A DNA stretch of 29,053 nucleotides, from the NCBI GenBank assembly GCA_964575975.1, contig CAZNTU010000057.1, forward strand, positions 1 through 29,053. Direction: 5' to 3'. This DNA is from G963674505 sp964575975. Lineage in GTDB: Bacteria; Desulfobacterota; Desulfobacteria; Desulfobacterales; SKZT01. Of the stretch, positions 14,923 through 23,505 are shown one piece after another. Every line of letters starts with the position of its first letter. The first letter of the stretch is position 1. The notes under the pieces were generated by a model. It saw only the letters and a program-made list of their open reading frames with translations, ran no database searches and was not told the origin of the DNA. A program made the position numbers and the translations under genes.

Positions 14923-16296
14923 TCAACGTACCGGCTCGAAATGGCACGTGAAATGCCGCAATATTTTCGGTTGGTACGAGATTCGGTACCCGCCGATGCG
15001 TTCCCGTTCCCGCCAGACTTTTTCGATCGCTTCCAAGACGTAGTCGAAGTGGCTCTGGGTGTACACGCGTCGAGGGAAAGCCAGGCGGACCAGTTCGAGC
15101 GGCGCGGGCGTTTCCCTGCCGTTTTCGTCGATTCTTCCGAACATGACGCTTCCCAGTTCCACGGACCGGACTCCCCCCTCCACGTACAGGGCGTTGGCAA
15201 GGCCGATTCCAGGGTAGCGCTCCGGCGGCACGTGCGGAAGGAACAGTTTCGAGTCCAGGAAAACCGCGTGGCCCCCGACGGGTCTCACGTAGGGTACGCC
15301 GAGCCGCTCCAGTCTTTTCCCCATATATTGCACGGTCGCGTGACGGTAAACCTGATAGTCGTAATCCAGCGCCTCCACGAGTCCCACGGCGACCGCCTCG
15401 AGGTCCCTTCCCGCAAGGCCTCCGTACGTGGGGAACCCCTCCCGCAAAATGAGCAGGTTCCTGAATTTCTCGGCCCATTCGTCGTCGTTGCAGGCAAGGA
15501 AGCCGCCGATGTTGGCGAGCCCGTCCTTTTTGCAGCTCATGGTCGCCCCGTCGGCGCAAGAAAACATCTCGCGGGCGATCTCGATCAAAGACGAATTTCC
15601 GTATCCCGGCTCCCTCTCGTGGACGAAGAACGCGTTTTCGGCGAAACGGCACGCGTCGATCACAAGCGGAATTCCATGCTCGTCCAGGATCTTTTTCGCC
15701 TCCCGGATATTCGACAAGGAAACCGGCTGCCCCCCGCCCGTGTTGTTCGTAACGGTGATCATGGCGAAGGGAATGCGGTCCGGGCCGTTTTCCGCGATGC
15801 ACTTTTTCAGTTTTTCCAAATCCATGGCGCCCTTGAACGGGATGTCGAGGTCCGTGCGACTGCATTCGAGACACAGAAGATCGACCGCATGGGCGCCTGT
15901 AAACTCGATGTTCGCGCGGGTGGTGTCGAAATGGCTGTTGTTGGGAATCACGTCGCCGGGTTTCAGCAGGGCCTGCGATAGAATGCCCTCCGCCGCCCTG
16001 CCCTGGTGGGTCGGCAGAATATGCTTGAAGCCGGTGATTTCCTTGACCGTCTTTTCGAATTTTTTCCAGGAACGGCTTCCGGCGTAGCTCTCGTCCGCCG
16101 TCATCAAAGCGGCCCACTGGTGGATCGACATGGCCCCCGTGCCGCTGTCGGTCAACAGATCGATCATGCAGTCCTCGGCGTCGAGGTAGAAGACGTTGTA
16201 TTTCGCATCCTTGAGCTTTTCCACGCGTTCCTCGCGCGTGGTCCGCTTGATGGGTTCCGTGGTTTTGATTCGAAACGGCTCGATGATCGTGCGCAT
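14923..16296 (-). CDS. tnaA: Tryptophanase (beta-eliminating PLP lyase)
   Basis: 457 aa, full length for the tryptophanase / tyrosine phenol-lyase family. It cleaves L-Trp to indole, pyruvate and ammonia in the cytoplasm. Family blocks present include IDLLTDSGTGAMS, THQGRAAE, GGQPVS, DACRFAENAFF and SCKKD with the PLP lysine at Lys257. The choice of tryptophanase over tyrosine phenol-lyase rests on Asp in HFDTT (Thr in the phenol-lyase), His in LRHFT near the C-terminus (Phe in the phenol-lyase) and Leu in SVELGS where the phenol-lyase has the phenol-binding Arg. The ATG at 16296 has GGAG about 7 nt upstream. The longer open frame upstream belongs to a decayed ATPase gene, not to this protein. 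No tnaC-like leader is visible. Confidence 0.88.
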   Translation of the reverse strand: MRTIIEPFRIKTTEPIKRTTREERVEKLKDAKYNVFYLDAEDCMIDLLTDSGTGAMSIHQWAALMTADESYAGSRSWKKFEKTVKEITGFKHILPTHQGRAAEGILSQALLKPGDVIPNNSHFDTTRANIEFTGAHAVDLLCLECSRTDLDIPFKGAMDLEKLKKCIAENGPDRIPFAMITVTNNTGGGQPVSLSNIREAKKILDEHGIPLVIDACRFAENAFFVHEREPGYGNSSLIEIAREMFSCADGATMSCKKDGLANIGGFLACNDDEWAEKFRNLLILREGFPTYGGLAGRDLEAVAVGLVEALDYDYQVYRHATVQYMGKRLERLGVPYVRPVGGHAVFLDSKLFLPHVPPERYPGIGLANALYVEGGVRSVELGSVMFGRIDENGRETPAPLELVRLAFPRRVYTQSHFDYVLEAIEKVWRERERIGGYRISYQPKILRHFTCHFEPVR

Positions 16297-16315
16297 GGTT
16301 TTCTCCTTTTCTCCT

Positions 16316-17504
16316 TCAATCGGCCAACCAGTTTTGGTCCTCGCTCCACGCGATCGCATTTTTCCCGAATAACTCCAAGGCTTCTTTCGTGAAGCCGGAC
16401 ATGGAAAAAACGAACCCGACATGCTTGCCGAGCTTTTCCGTTTTAGACAATTCTCGCATTTTTTCCAGAAACCGTTCCGCCTCCTGTTTGGAGAATTTCT
16501 TCTTATCACGGCTCTTGGCCTCCCCGATTTCGCCAAGGCTTTGAGCTTTTTCTCGAGTTCCCGGTCGTCCATCGGAAGATCCAGTTCTTCGAGCAGTTCC
16601 TTGCGGGTCACCTCCCTATGACGATTTTGGCAAAGATAAAGAACGATGCGTTTGGCGTGGCGGTCGTTCACCTTGTTGAAAGCGGTTTGGACGTATTCCA
16701 TCCAGGTGTTCTTGACAATCCCTTGATCGTCCAAGGTTTCGAACTCCAGCGTCCGCAAAATGTCTTCGGGCGTATATAGTCGCTTGTCGGGGCAAGGGGA
16801 CTTGAACAAGGAACCGACGTAATAAAAGGGATTGCCCTCGCTCAGGCGCGCCATCAGGAAGGCTGCCTCTTCCGTGACCGGTATCCCGAAATATTCGGAG
16901 TATTTGAAAACCATTTCCACGATTTCGTTTTCGGGCATGTTTTCCAAAAAACTCATTTGGAACCTTCCGGGCAGCGCGATCAGGTCGTTCATGAGCCAAC
17001 CCACCCAACTGCCGGAAACCAGCAGGGGGGCGTTCTTGTATTCGGCGGTTTTCATGTACGGTGAAGCGAGGTCGTCGATGAGGTTCGTGCAGCCTTTGTC
17101 CCTGTAAAACTCGCTGTTCAGGTACTGGAATTCGTCTACGATCTGCACGATGAATTCGTCCTGCTGGAACGCCAATTTCCAAGGCAGCTCCCGGACCACG
17201 TCCCACAGCCACTCTCCGTCTTCTTTTTCATAAAGAGAAGAGACCAGCTCGACCGTCGATGACAGATAGTCGAGGTTTTCCTTGCGCACGATTTCCGCCG
17301 CCGTTCGAAAATCCGTATTCTTCGTCCGCAAATACTCGGGGTTTCGCGTTTTGAACGCCGTATATTGCAGGACGAAATCCAGGAAAAAATTCTTGCAGAA
17401 ATTTCCGAGCCAGGTTTTGCCTTCCTCCACTTCGAAATAGGTTGCTTGTCCCGGCCGACGAAAAGATCGGGGTTGCCGATTTTTTCCTTCAGATATATAT
17501 TCAT
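16316..17504 (-). pseudogene. Degenerate ATPase gene (Walker B retained, P-loop region lost)
   Basis: Three reading-frame segments of one gene are visible. (1) Starting at ATG 17504, about 21 codons ending IGNPDLFVGRDKQ, the usual opening just before the P-loop segment of such ATPases. (2) In another frame, from about 17440 to 16530, EEGKTWLGNFC, then Walker B-like FIVQIVDEFQYL, then ENMPENEIVEM and a winged-helix-like stretch. (3) In a third frame, from about 16530 to TGA at 16316, GEIGEAKSRDKKKFSKQEAE, resembling the end of a nuclease-like C-terminal domain. The Walker A segment between (1) and (2) and a block between (2) and (3) are missing, so two frame-changing internal deletions are inferred. 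In raw translation the middle frame runs on into tnaA by accident. Confidence 0.75.
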
Positions 17505-17820
17505 TGACAATGCACTCCAGTTCAAGTTTGTGATCAGCGTTTGCGATCACTTGGAAAATGTCGGAATATTCCGAATAATTTTCCGAAAATGAAAGCGATC
17601 GACGGCGCGTCGCCCGACCGTTTGCTCCTCGCATCCGACCTTTCCGAATATAACACCCAATTTACCTTGTCCATTTCGTATCCTACGTTCCAGACCGTCG
17701 TGGATATTGAGAATCGTCCTGTCGAGCATGTTTACCAGTTTGTTGGCTTGCGCGCAAGCTTTCGGAGCACGCAAAAGCGTACATCATCGCCAATTTGAAG
17801 AAAACAAAGGAGGACCAAGC
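17505..17820. other. Divergent intergenic region with candidate extended -10
   Basis: 316 bp between the decayed ATPase gene and the hydrolase gene. On the minus strand TGTTATATT (17655-17647) is an extended -10 candidate that could drive the pseudogene and tnaA. On the plus strand only the strong ribosome binding site AAAGGAGG before 17821 is clear. Confidence 0.35.
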
Positions 17821-18585
17821 ATGACCATAGGCTTTTTTCGGCGAACGAAAAGGCTATCGCTCGGGCTTTTCGCGGCCGTGTTTCTCTCGGGGTGCGTCTT
17901 TTGGGGAGGCCGCGAACCATTGGAAACCTTGACGTATCGCTTCGGTCCTTCCTGCAGCGAAAGCGCCATCGTTTTTCTGAGAGGCCGGGGAGGCAGTCCC
18001 GAGGATTTCGCGGAAAACGGCTTCGTGGACGAAGTTCTTCGACGGCGACTTCCCTATGACATGATGGCCCCGAACGCCCATTTCGGCTATTATTTCTCCA
18101 GAACGCTGGTTCCGCGCCTGAAGCAGGATGTAATCGATCCCGCCAAAGCCGGGGGCTATCGTCGCGTCTGGCTGGTCGGCGCCTCCATGGGAGGACTCGG
18201 CGCCCTGATGTACCTGAGATCCCATCCCGAAGACGTGGAAGGCGTCTACCTGATTTCTCCCTTTCTGGGGTTAAACGGCATGATCAAGGAAATCGCGAAG
18301 TCGGGGGGCGTTCGTTCATGGTCGCCTGGAGAGTACGACCCCGAGGACGACTGGAACCGAATGCTCTGGGACTGGCTGAAGCAATATTCCGAAAATCCTT
18401 CGGCGTGGCCGCCGATATATCTCGGATACGGCACCGAAGACCGTTTCCACTCCGCCCATCGGTTGCTTGGCCAGATTCTCCCGGCGGAACGGGTCTATGA
18501 AACTCAGGGCGGACATACGCCCGAGGCGATGAAAAAAGTCTGGGATCTTTTTCTGGACGGCGAGAACCTTGAAAAGCCGTATTAG
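17821..18585 (+). CDS. Lipoprotein alpha/beta hydrolase
   Basis: 254 aa. The signal peptide ends in the lipobox LSGC (Cys near residue 22), so a membrane-anchored, periplasm-facing protein is expected. The alpha/beta-hydrolase triad is visible: nucleophile Ser122 in GASMGG, acid candidate Asp207 in YGTEDRF and His232 in GGHTPE. An oxyanion-type segment FLRGRGG precedes the helix. The substrate is unknown; esterase or lipase-like activity is inferred. The ATG at 17821 is chosen over an upstream in-frame start at 17707 because of the strong AAAGGAGG 7-8 nt upstream and because the signal peptide begins there. The gene ends 4 nt inside the convergent membrane-protein gene. Confidence 0.85.
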   Translation: MTIGFFRRTKRLSLGLFAAVFLSGCVFWGGREPLETLTYRFGPSCSESAIVFLRGRGGSPEDFAENGFVDEVLRRRLPYDMMAPNAHFGYYFSRTLVPRLKQDVIDPAKAGGYRRVWLVGASMGGLGALMYLRSHPEDVEGVYLISPFLGLNGMIKEIAKSGGVRSWSPGEYDPEDDWNRMLWDWLKQYSENPSAWPPIYLGYGTEDRFHSAHRLLGQILPAERVYETQGGHTPEAMKKVWDLFLDGENLEKPY

Positions 18586-18992
18586 TCACCTTTGCCTTTC
18601 AAAGGTCGAGAACCGGAACGAACGGGAGTCGCGGCAAGCTCCAGGGAACTGCCCAATGTCTTTTCCATGAACATCCGCGTGGCCCACTTCAGAAAAATCG
18701 CGGCGTATTTGGCCCCGGCGACATACATTCCCCCAAGGAACACCAAATGGGAAAAACCGTAGATTGCCGGTCCGCCGACGCCCACGAGCAAAGGTTCCTT
18801 GTAATATACGGACAGCATCCCCAAGACGCTTACGGCCGGCCATCCGATCACGTAGCTGAATCCGATCAGAAACAGGCCGAAAACTATCCTCGGCGTGGGA
18901 CGTTCCTTGAATGCGCTGAGATCGGCCTTTTCGGCTACGGCGCTTCTAACATAGGAGGTTTGCGAAATCCTTTTCAGAATGGCTTGTATCAT
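18582..18992 (-). CDS. Small integral membrane protein of unknown function
   Basis: 136 aa with two clear hydrophobic segments (about 34-60 and 72-100), the second possibly split, and a basic C-terminal tail (RSGSRPLKGKG). I do not recognise the family. Glycines and a Pro in the helices (IGWPAVSVLG, GVGGPAIYGF) suggest packed transmembrane helices rather than a signal anchor. It is convergent with the hydrolase gene (4-nt overlap of the 3' ends) and divergent from the GT25/MMPL operon. A reasonable promoter lies at 19045-19073. The shared intergenic region with the export operon makes a link to that pathway possible but unproven. Confidence 0.65.
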   Translation of the reverse strand: MIQAILKRISQTSYVRSAVAEKADLSAFKERPTPRIVFGLFLIGFSYVIGWPAVSVLGMLSVYYKEPLLVGVGGPAIYGFSHLVFLGGMYVAGAKYAAIFLKWATRMFMEKTLGSSLELAATPVRSGSRPLKGKGD

Positions 18993-19044
18993 GTAATCTT
19001 TCGGTTGTTCCTTCCATCGTTTCGTTCATTGGGACTTCATTGGA

Positions 19045-19073
19045 TTTCTAAAACGGTCGCGTCAAAATATCAA
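19045..19073 (-). promoter_or_regulatory. Candidate sigma70 promoter of the small membrane protein
   Basis: Minus strand TTGATA (19073-19068), 17-bp spacer, TAGAAA (19050-19045). The -35 matches 5/6 and the -10 4/6. The predicted leader to the ATG at 18992 is about 45 nt. Confidence 0.4.
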
Positions 19074-19194
19074 GTTTTTTTCCAAAGGCAAGGCCGGGTT
19101 TCAGGTTGCATTTTCGGATCGAACCCGCTAAAGAATTGCGGTCGCATGATGGAACGTTTCTCGATCAAAACATTTTTTAACGTTTAAGCGCATT

Positions 19195-19470
19195 TTGAAC
19201 TGGACCTATTTCGACAAAATCTTTTGCATTTCCCTCGAAGAACGACCCGACCGGCGGGCGGACGCCGACGTCCAATTTAAAAAAGCCGGCGTTTCGGAAC
19301 TCGTGGAATATCTGATCGTGAAAAAACATCCCGAAGACCCGGAGAGGGGCATATACGAAAGCCATCCGACCTGCATCCGAAAAGGCTTGAAAGAGGGAGC
19401 GGACACCACTGCCATTTTTTTCGCCCTTCACATTGCGGCGATTCTCCTGCTAGGTTGCCTACGCATATGA
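19195..19470 (+). pseudogene. Remnant of a family-25 glycosyltransferase
   Basis: A 91-codon frame. Residues 1-70 match the start of GT25 (LPS-biosynthesis type) enzymes: YFDKIFCISLEERPDRR, then YESHPTCIRKGLKEGA, which in full proteins leads to the EDD metal motif. Here it jumps after GADT into a hydrophobic helix (FFALHIAAILLLGC) and stops. Full members are roughly 200-270 aa, so the catalytic core is missing and an in-frame internal deletion is likely. The start is TTG at 19195 with no good ribosome binding site; no in-frame ATG exists upstream. Its stop overlaps the MMPL start as ATGA, so the remnant may still matter as a translational lead-in. Confidence 0.65.
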
Positions 19471-22400
19471 AAAATCCATACATTCGGTTCAGGATACTGG
19501 TTCTCGTTGTCGGGATCGCCTTTTCGCTTGCGGGTGCGGGAATATACATCGCCGACATCGACGCAGACATAGCCCGCTTTCTTCCCGCGTCCGATTCCGT
19601 GCTTTCGGACGCCGCCGTTATTTTCGGACGGCATCCCATGCGGGATCGAATCGCGATCGATCTGACGCTGATAAACGAGGACCGGGACCTTCTGCTGGAA
19701 AGCGGCAGAAAATGCGAGGCCATGCTGGAAAAAAGCGGCCTCTTCGAGGAGGTCGGCATTAAATCCTTCCAGAACCTGATGCCCGGCTTGATCGAGCACA
19801 TCCTCGCGAACCTGCCCTTTCTGTTCTCCGAAAAGGAATTGGAAAACAATGTCGTCGAACTGATTCGGCCGGACGCCATGACCCGACGTTTGCAAGAATT
19901 GCGTCGTTCGTTGCTGGACTTGGACGGCATCGGCCAGTCCGCGCACATGGCAAAGGACCCCCTGGGCTTGAAAAACCTTGCGCTGGCCCGACTGGCGTCT
20001 CTATCGCCGACACCGGACGCGCAGATTGCAGAAGGAAAACTTCTTTCGCCCGACGGACGTCACCTTCTGGTTCTGGCGACGCCTGCGGCCTCCGGCACGG
20101 ACACCGGTTTCGCCCGGCTGGCCGTCGCCGAACTGGAAAGAATTTCGGAAAGCCTGGCGCAAACGGCGGCTGAAAAGGGCAACCGGCTTGTCATGACGCC
20201 GTCGGGCGCCTACAGGGCCGCATTGGACAACGAAACGATCATACGGAAGGACGTCAACCGGGCGATCGTCCTTGCGACCGTCGGCATCGCTCTTCTGCTT
20301 GTCTTCTCGTTTCACCGCCCGCTTCTGGGACTTTTGGCCTTCCTGCCCGCCTTGTTTGGAACGGCTGCGGCCTTTTTCGTTTGCGCCGTCTGGTTCGACA
20401 CGCTGTCCATCATGGCGCTCGGGTTCGGAGGGGCGGTCGTTTCCATCACCGTGGACCACGGCATAGCCTATCTGCTGTTTCTGGACCAACCGGAAGAGGT
20501 GCGCGGGACGGAGGCGTCCGAAAAAATCCGTTCCATAGGCCTTGTCGCCGCCCTCACCACCATGGGAGCTTTCGGTCTTCTCTGTTTCAGCGCCTTTCCC
20601 GTCTTTCGGCAATTGGGTCTCTTTACAGCCCTGGGAATCGGTTTTTCCTACGTTTTCGTCCACACGGCGTTTCCGAAACTCGTCCCGGTCATGCCTTCGG
20701 CGAAGCCCCGTCCTCTCTTGCTGAGAAAAGCCGCGCCGTTTCTTTCGTCCGGCGGCAAAAAAGCCGCGCTCGCCGCAACGGCCTTCGGAATCGTCATGAT
20801 CTTTTTCGCCCGGCCGGAATTCGACTCGGATTTGAAGGCGATGAACACAGTCGGCCGCGAGACTGCCGCAGCCGAGACCCTGATGGCCGAAGTGTGGGGG
20901 GAAGGGATTTTCGGCAAGATATTCCTGATGACCGAAGGCGAAGACCCGCGCGAATTGCAGGCCAAAGGGGACTCGCTCTTCGAAAGGGCGGAAACGGACA
21001 TGGATACGGAAACTCTGGGTTCGTCATTCATCCCGTCCATGATTTTTCCCGGCAAGGAGAGGCGCAAGGCCAATTTCGCCGCTTGGCGGGCTTTCTGGAC
21101 CGCCGGACGGATCGAAGAATTCAAGGGGAATCTGGCTCTTTCCGCTTACGAGACTGGATTCAAACCCGACGCCTTCGAATCGTTTGTCAATATCCTTTCC
21201 GGGAATATTGACAAGCTTGAAAACAATGGAGTTCCAAAAGAGTTTTACGAGCTTGCGGGTATCCGGGAGAACAGCGACGCAACCGGCTGGAGCCAGTTTT
21301 ACCTGTTAAGCCCCGGCCCATCCTACGACGCCGATAATTTCTACGAAAACTACCGCGGGTTCGGCCGGATTTTCGACGCCGGTCTTTTTTCCGAAAGGAT
21401 GGGTCTCCTTCTTTTTTCCAATTTCACGAAAATGCTGGGAACGATCGGCCTGGGCGTCGCTCTGCTGATCTTCGGATTTTTCCTGGACTTGAAACTGACG
21501 GCGTTGAGCTTGGCGCCGGTGGCGTTCGCCATGGTCTGTTCACTGGGCTCCATGAAACTGCTGGGCCATCCGCTGGACATCCCGGGATTGATGCTCTCCA
21601 TCGTCGTTTTCGGCATGGGGGTAGATTATTCGCTTTATATGGTGCGCGCCTACCAACGCCAGGCCGGCGAATCCCATCCGGACACGATCATGATCGAAAC
21701 AGGCGTATTCATGGCTGCGACCTCGACGCTGATCGGATTCGGCGCGCTCTATTTTTCGGAGCATTCGTTGTTGAAAAGCGCAGGGCTGATATCCCTGCTT
21801 GGCGTCGGCTATTCCGCCGCCGGGTCTTTTCTGATCCTCCCTCCCCTGCTGTCCTTCTTTTTCCGTCGCGCGAAAATTTCGCCGGATGCCGGCGCGTCCC
21901 TGGCCGATCGGATTTTGCGGAGATACCGTCGCATGGAAGCCTACCCTCGCCTGTTCGCCCGGTACAAGCTGAAATACGATTCCATGTTTCCCGAACTGGC
22001 CGGCGTTTTGCGGAATTCGGGCGGAATCGAGCGTCTTCTGGACGTGGGTTGCGGCTACGGAGTTCCGGCGGCGTGGTTGGCCGAGCAGTATCCGGGCGCG
22101 ACGGTCTACGGTTTCGATCCGGACCGGGAGCGGATTCGGGTCGCGTCTCTGGCGCTCGGAGACAGGGGAAGAATCCAATACGGCTACGCCCCCGAGATCC
22201 CCGCTCTCGACGAACCCATGGACGCCGTCTTTGTGCTCGACATTATCCATTTTCTGACGGACGACGGTCTTGAAAAGACATTGGCGAAACTGGCCCGGCG
22301 ACTTCGGTCCGACGGGACGTTGATCGTGCGGGCGGTTGTTCCTCCGTCAAACGGAAACTATTCCAAGACGTGGAGACTGGAGGCTCTGAAAATGAAAATC

Positions 22401-22550
22401 GCGGGGGTCTCCCCCACGTTCCGGACCGCCGAAAGGATCGGCGAAATGATCGAGGCGGCCGGTTTCCGGATAGAATTCACCGGCCTCTCCGGAAACAACG
22501 AGGAATCGGTCTGGTTCGTTTCGCGGCTTCCGTTCCAAGGCCACGCATGA
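19467..22550 (+). CDS. MMPL/RND-family exporter fused to a SAM-dependent methyltransferase
   Basis: 1027 aa. Residues 1-800 form an MMPL-type transporter: TM1 (about 7-28), a periplasmic domain, a first membrane block (about 270-450), a second periplasmic domain and a second membrane block (about 650-800, with GMGVDYSLYMVRAYQRQ). Residues about 815-1027 are a class I methyltransferase with motif I LLDVGCGYG (about 856-864), the acidic ribose-binding site in YGFDPD and the motif VFVLDIIHFL. MMPL proteins move lipids across the inner membrane, and aryl-polyene-type clusters carry both an exporter and a methyltransferase; here they are one chain. ATG 19467 (not TTG 19455) overlaps the upstream stop. 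The deacetylase gene overlaps its stop as ATGA. Confidence 0.9.
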   Translation: MKNPYIRFRILVLVVGIAFSLAGAGIYIADIDADIARFLPASDSVLSDAAVIFGRHPMRDRIAIDLTLINEDRDLLLESGRKCEAMLEKSGLFEEVGIKSFQNLMPGLIEHILANLPFLFSEKELENNVVELIRPDAMTRRLQELRRSLLDLDGIGQSAHMAKDPLGLKNLALARLASLSPTPDAQIAEGKLLSPDGRHLLVLATPAASGTDTGFARLAVAELERISESLAQTAAEKGNRLVMTPSGAYRAALDNETIIRKDVNRAIVLATVGIALLLVFSFHRPLLGLLAFLPALFGTAAAFFVCAVWFDTLSIMALGFGGAVVSITVDHGIAYLLFLDQPEEVRGTEASEKIRSIGLVAALTTMGAFGLLCFSAFPVFRQLGLFTALGIGFSYVFVHTAFPKLVPVMPSAKPRPLLLRKAAPFLSSGGKKAALAATAFGIVMIFFARPEFDSDLKAMNTVGRETAAAETLMAEVWGEGIFGKIFLMTEGEDPRELQAKGDSLFERAETDMDTETLGSSFIPSMIFPGKERRKANFAAWRAFWTAGRIEEFKGNLALSAYETGFKPDAFESFVNILSGNIDKLENNGVPKEFYELAGIRENSDATGWSQFYLLSPGPSYDADNFYENYRGFGRIFDAGLFSERMGLLLFSNFTKMLGTIGLGVALLIFGFFLDLKLTALSLAPVAFAMVCSLGSMKLLGHPLDIPGLMLSIVVFGMGVDYSLYMVRAYQRQAGESHPDTIMIETGVFMAATSTLIGFGALYFSEHSLLKSAGLISLLGVGYSAAGSFLILPPLLSFFFRRAKISPDAGASLADRILRRYRRMEAYPRLFARYKLKYDSMFPELAGVLRNSGGIERLLDVGCGYGVPAAWLAEQYPGATVYGFDPDRERIRVASLALGDRGRIQYGYAPEIPALDEPMDAVFVLDIIHFLTDDGLEKTLAKLARRLRSDGTLIVRAVVPPSNGNYSKTWRLEALKMKIAGVSPTFRTAERIGEMIEAAGFRIEFTGLSGNNEESVWFVSRLPFQGHA

Positions 22551-23362
22551 AAGCGAAGCGCGCTTCTGCCGCATCTTCGTTTTCGCTCGCCGAAAAAGCC
22601 GGTTTTATCGCGTTTTCGCTGGCCGCGCTCCTGCTACCGGTCGATTTCCGGGCCTCCGTATTGCCTCTGGCTCTATTCGTCGCGGCATGCGCGATAGCTC
22701 CCTTCGTTCCGGCCGTCTCCTTTTTTCTTCCGCTCGTAAGCCGCGGAAACTCCGGTCTCAAGGCGGTCGCTCTCACCTTCGACGACGGCCCCGACCCGCT
22801 GACTACCCCGCCTCTACTGGAACTGCTGGCAAAGCACCGGCTTTGCGCCACTTTTTTCGTAACCGGCGAAAGGGCCGAAAAATACCCCGACCTGATTCGA
22901 AAAATCCTCTCCGGCGGACACGCCGTCGGAAACCATACCTACACCCACGACAACTTCGTCATGCTCAAAGGCGGTCGCCGACTAAAGGAGGAGATCGAGC
23001 GCGCGCGGGAGGCGCTGGAAGAAATCGGGGTCGCGTCCCTGGCTTTTCGCCCGCCTGTCGGGATTACCAATCCGGTACTTCGAGGGGTTCTCGAAGACCT
23101 GGGAATGTACGCGGTCACTTTCAGTCTGAGGCCCGGAGACGCGGGAAACCGGCGGATACGGAGGCTGGCGGAAAGGATTCTGAAGAGGGTCAAACCCGAC
23201 GACATTGTTTTGCTTCACGAGAAAATTCCGGGCGACCCGGCCCGGGTTATAGAGTGGCTGTCCGAACTGGACCGGTTGTTTCGCGGATTGGAGGAGAAGG
23301 GGTTTTCCATTCTCTCATTGTCGGATCTGATCGGAAAAACGGTCATGTCCGATGCTCCTTGA
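22547..23362 (+). CDS. Membrane-anchored polysaccharide deacetylase (NodB family, CE4)
   Basis: 271 aa. Two hydrophobic segments (about 15-35 and 38-62) anchor the protein. The NodB domain follows: motif 1 LTFDDGPD (Asp79-Asp80), motif 2 HTYTHD (metal ligands His130 and His134), motif 3 FRPPVGITNP, and a final VLLHEK strand. CE4 enzymes remove N- or O-acetyl groups from amino sugars or glycolipid head groups; the true substrate here is unknown. The ATG at 22547 overlaps the exporter stop (ATGA), so the genes are translationally coupled. The reading frame extends further upstream inside the MMPL gene but is only a shadow. Its position in the lipid operon suggests head-group trimming. Confidence 0.88.
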   Translation: MKAKRASAASSFSLAEKAGFIAFSLAALLLPVDFRASVLPLALFVAACAIAPFVPAVSFFLPLVSRGNSGLKAVALTFDDGPDPLTTPPLLELLAKHRLCATFFVTGERAEKYPDLIRKILSGGHAVGNHTYTHDNFVMLKGGRRLKEEIERAREALEEIGVASLAFRPPVGITNPVLRGVLEDLGMYAVTFSLRPGDAGNRRIRRLAERILKRVKPDDIVLLHEKIPGDPARVIEWLSELDRLFRGLEEKGFSILSLSDLIGKTVMSDAP

Positions 23363-23505
23363 AAAGTGACCGGAGCTTCCGGCGCTTATCCGAGCGAACG
23401 GCTATTTCGAGGTGTTGCATAAACCGGCCCGATAACCTATTATGAAGTTGACGGTTCGTTCAAGCAAAAGGCGATAAACGACAACATTTTGGGCAGGGAG
23501 ACGCC

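Noticed and set aside
14923..17634. A single 903-aa open frame joining an ATPase-like region to tryptophanase
   Set aside because: tnaA has its own ATG with GGAG at 16296. The upstream part changes frame twice relative to its family and the stretch just before tnaA is not protein-like, so the fusion is accidental read-through of a pseudogene.
23371..23383. Small palindrome CCGGA-N3-TCCGG after the deacetylase gene as terminator
   Set aside because: The stem is only 5 bp and no T run follows.
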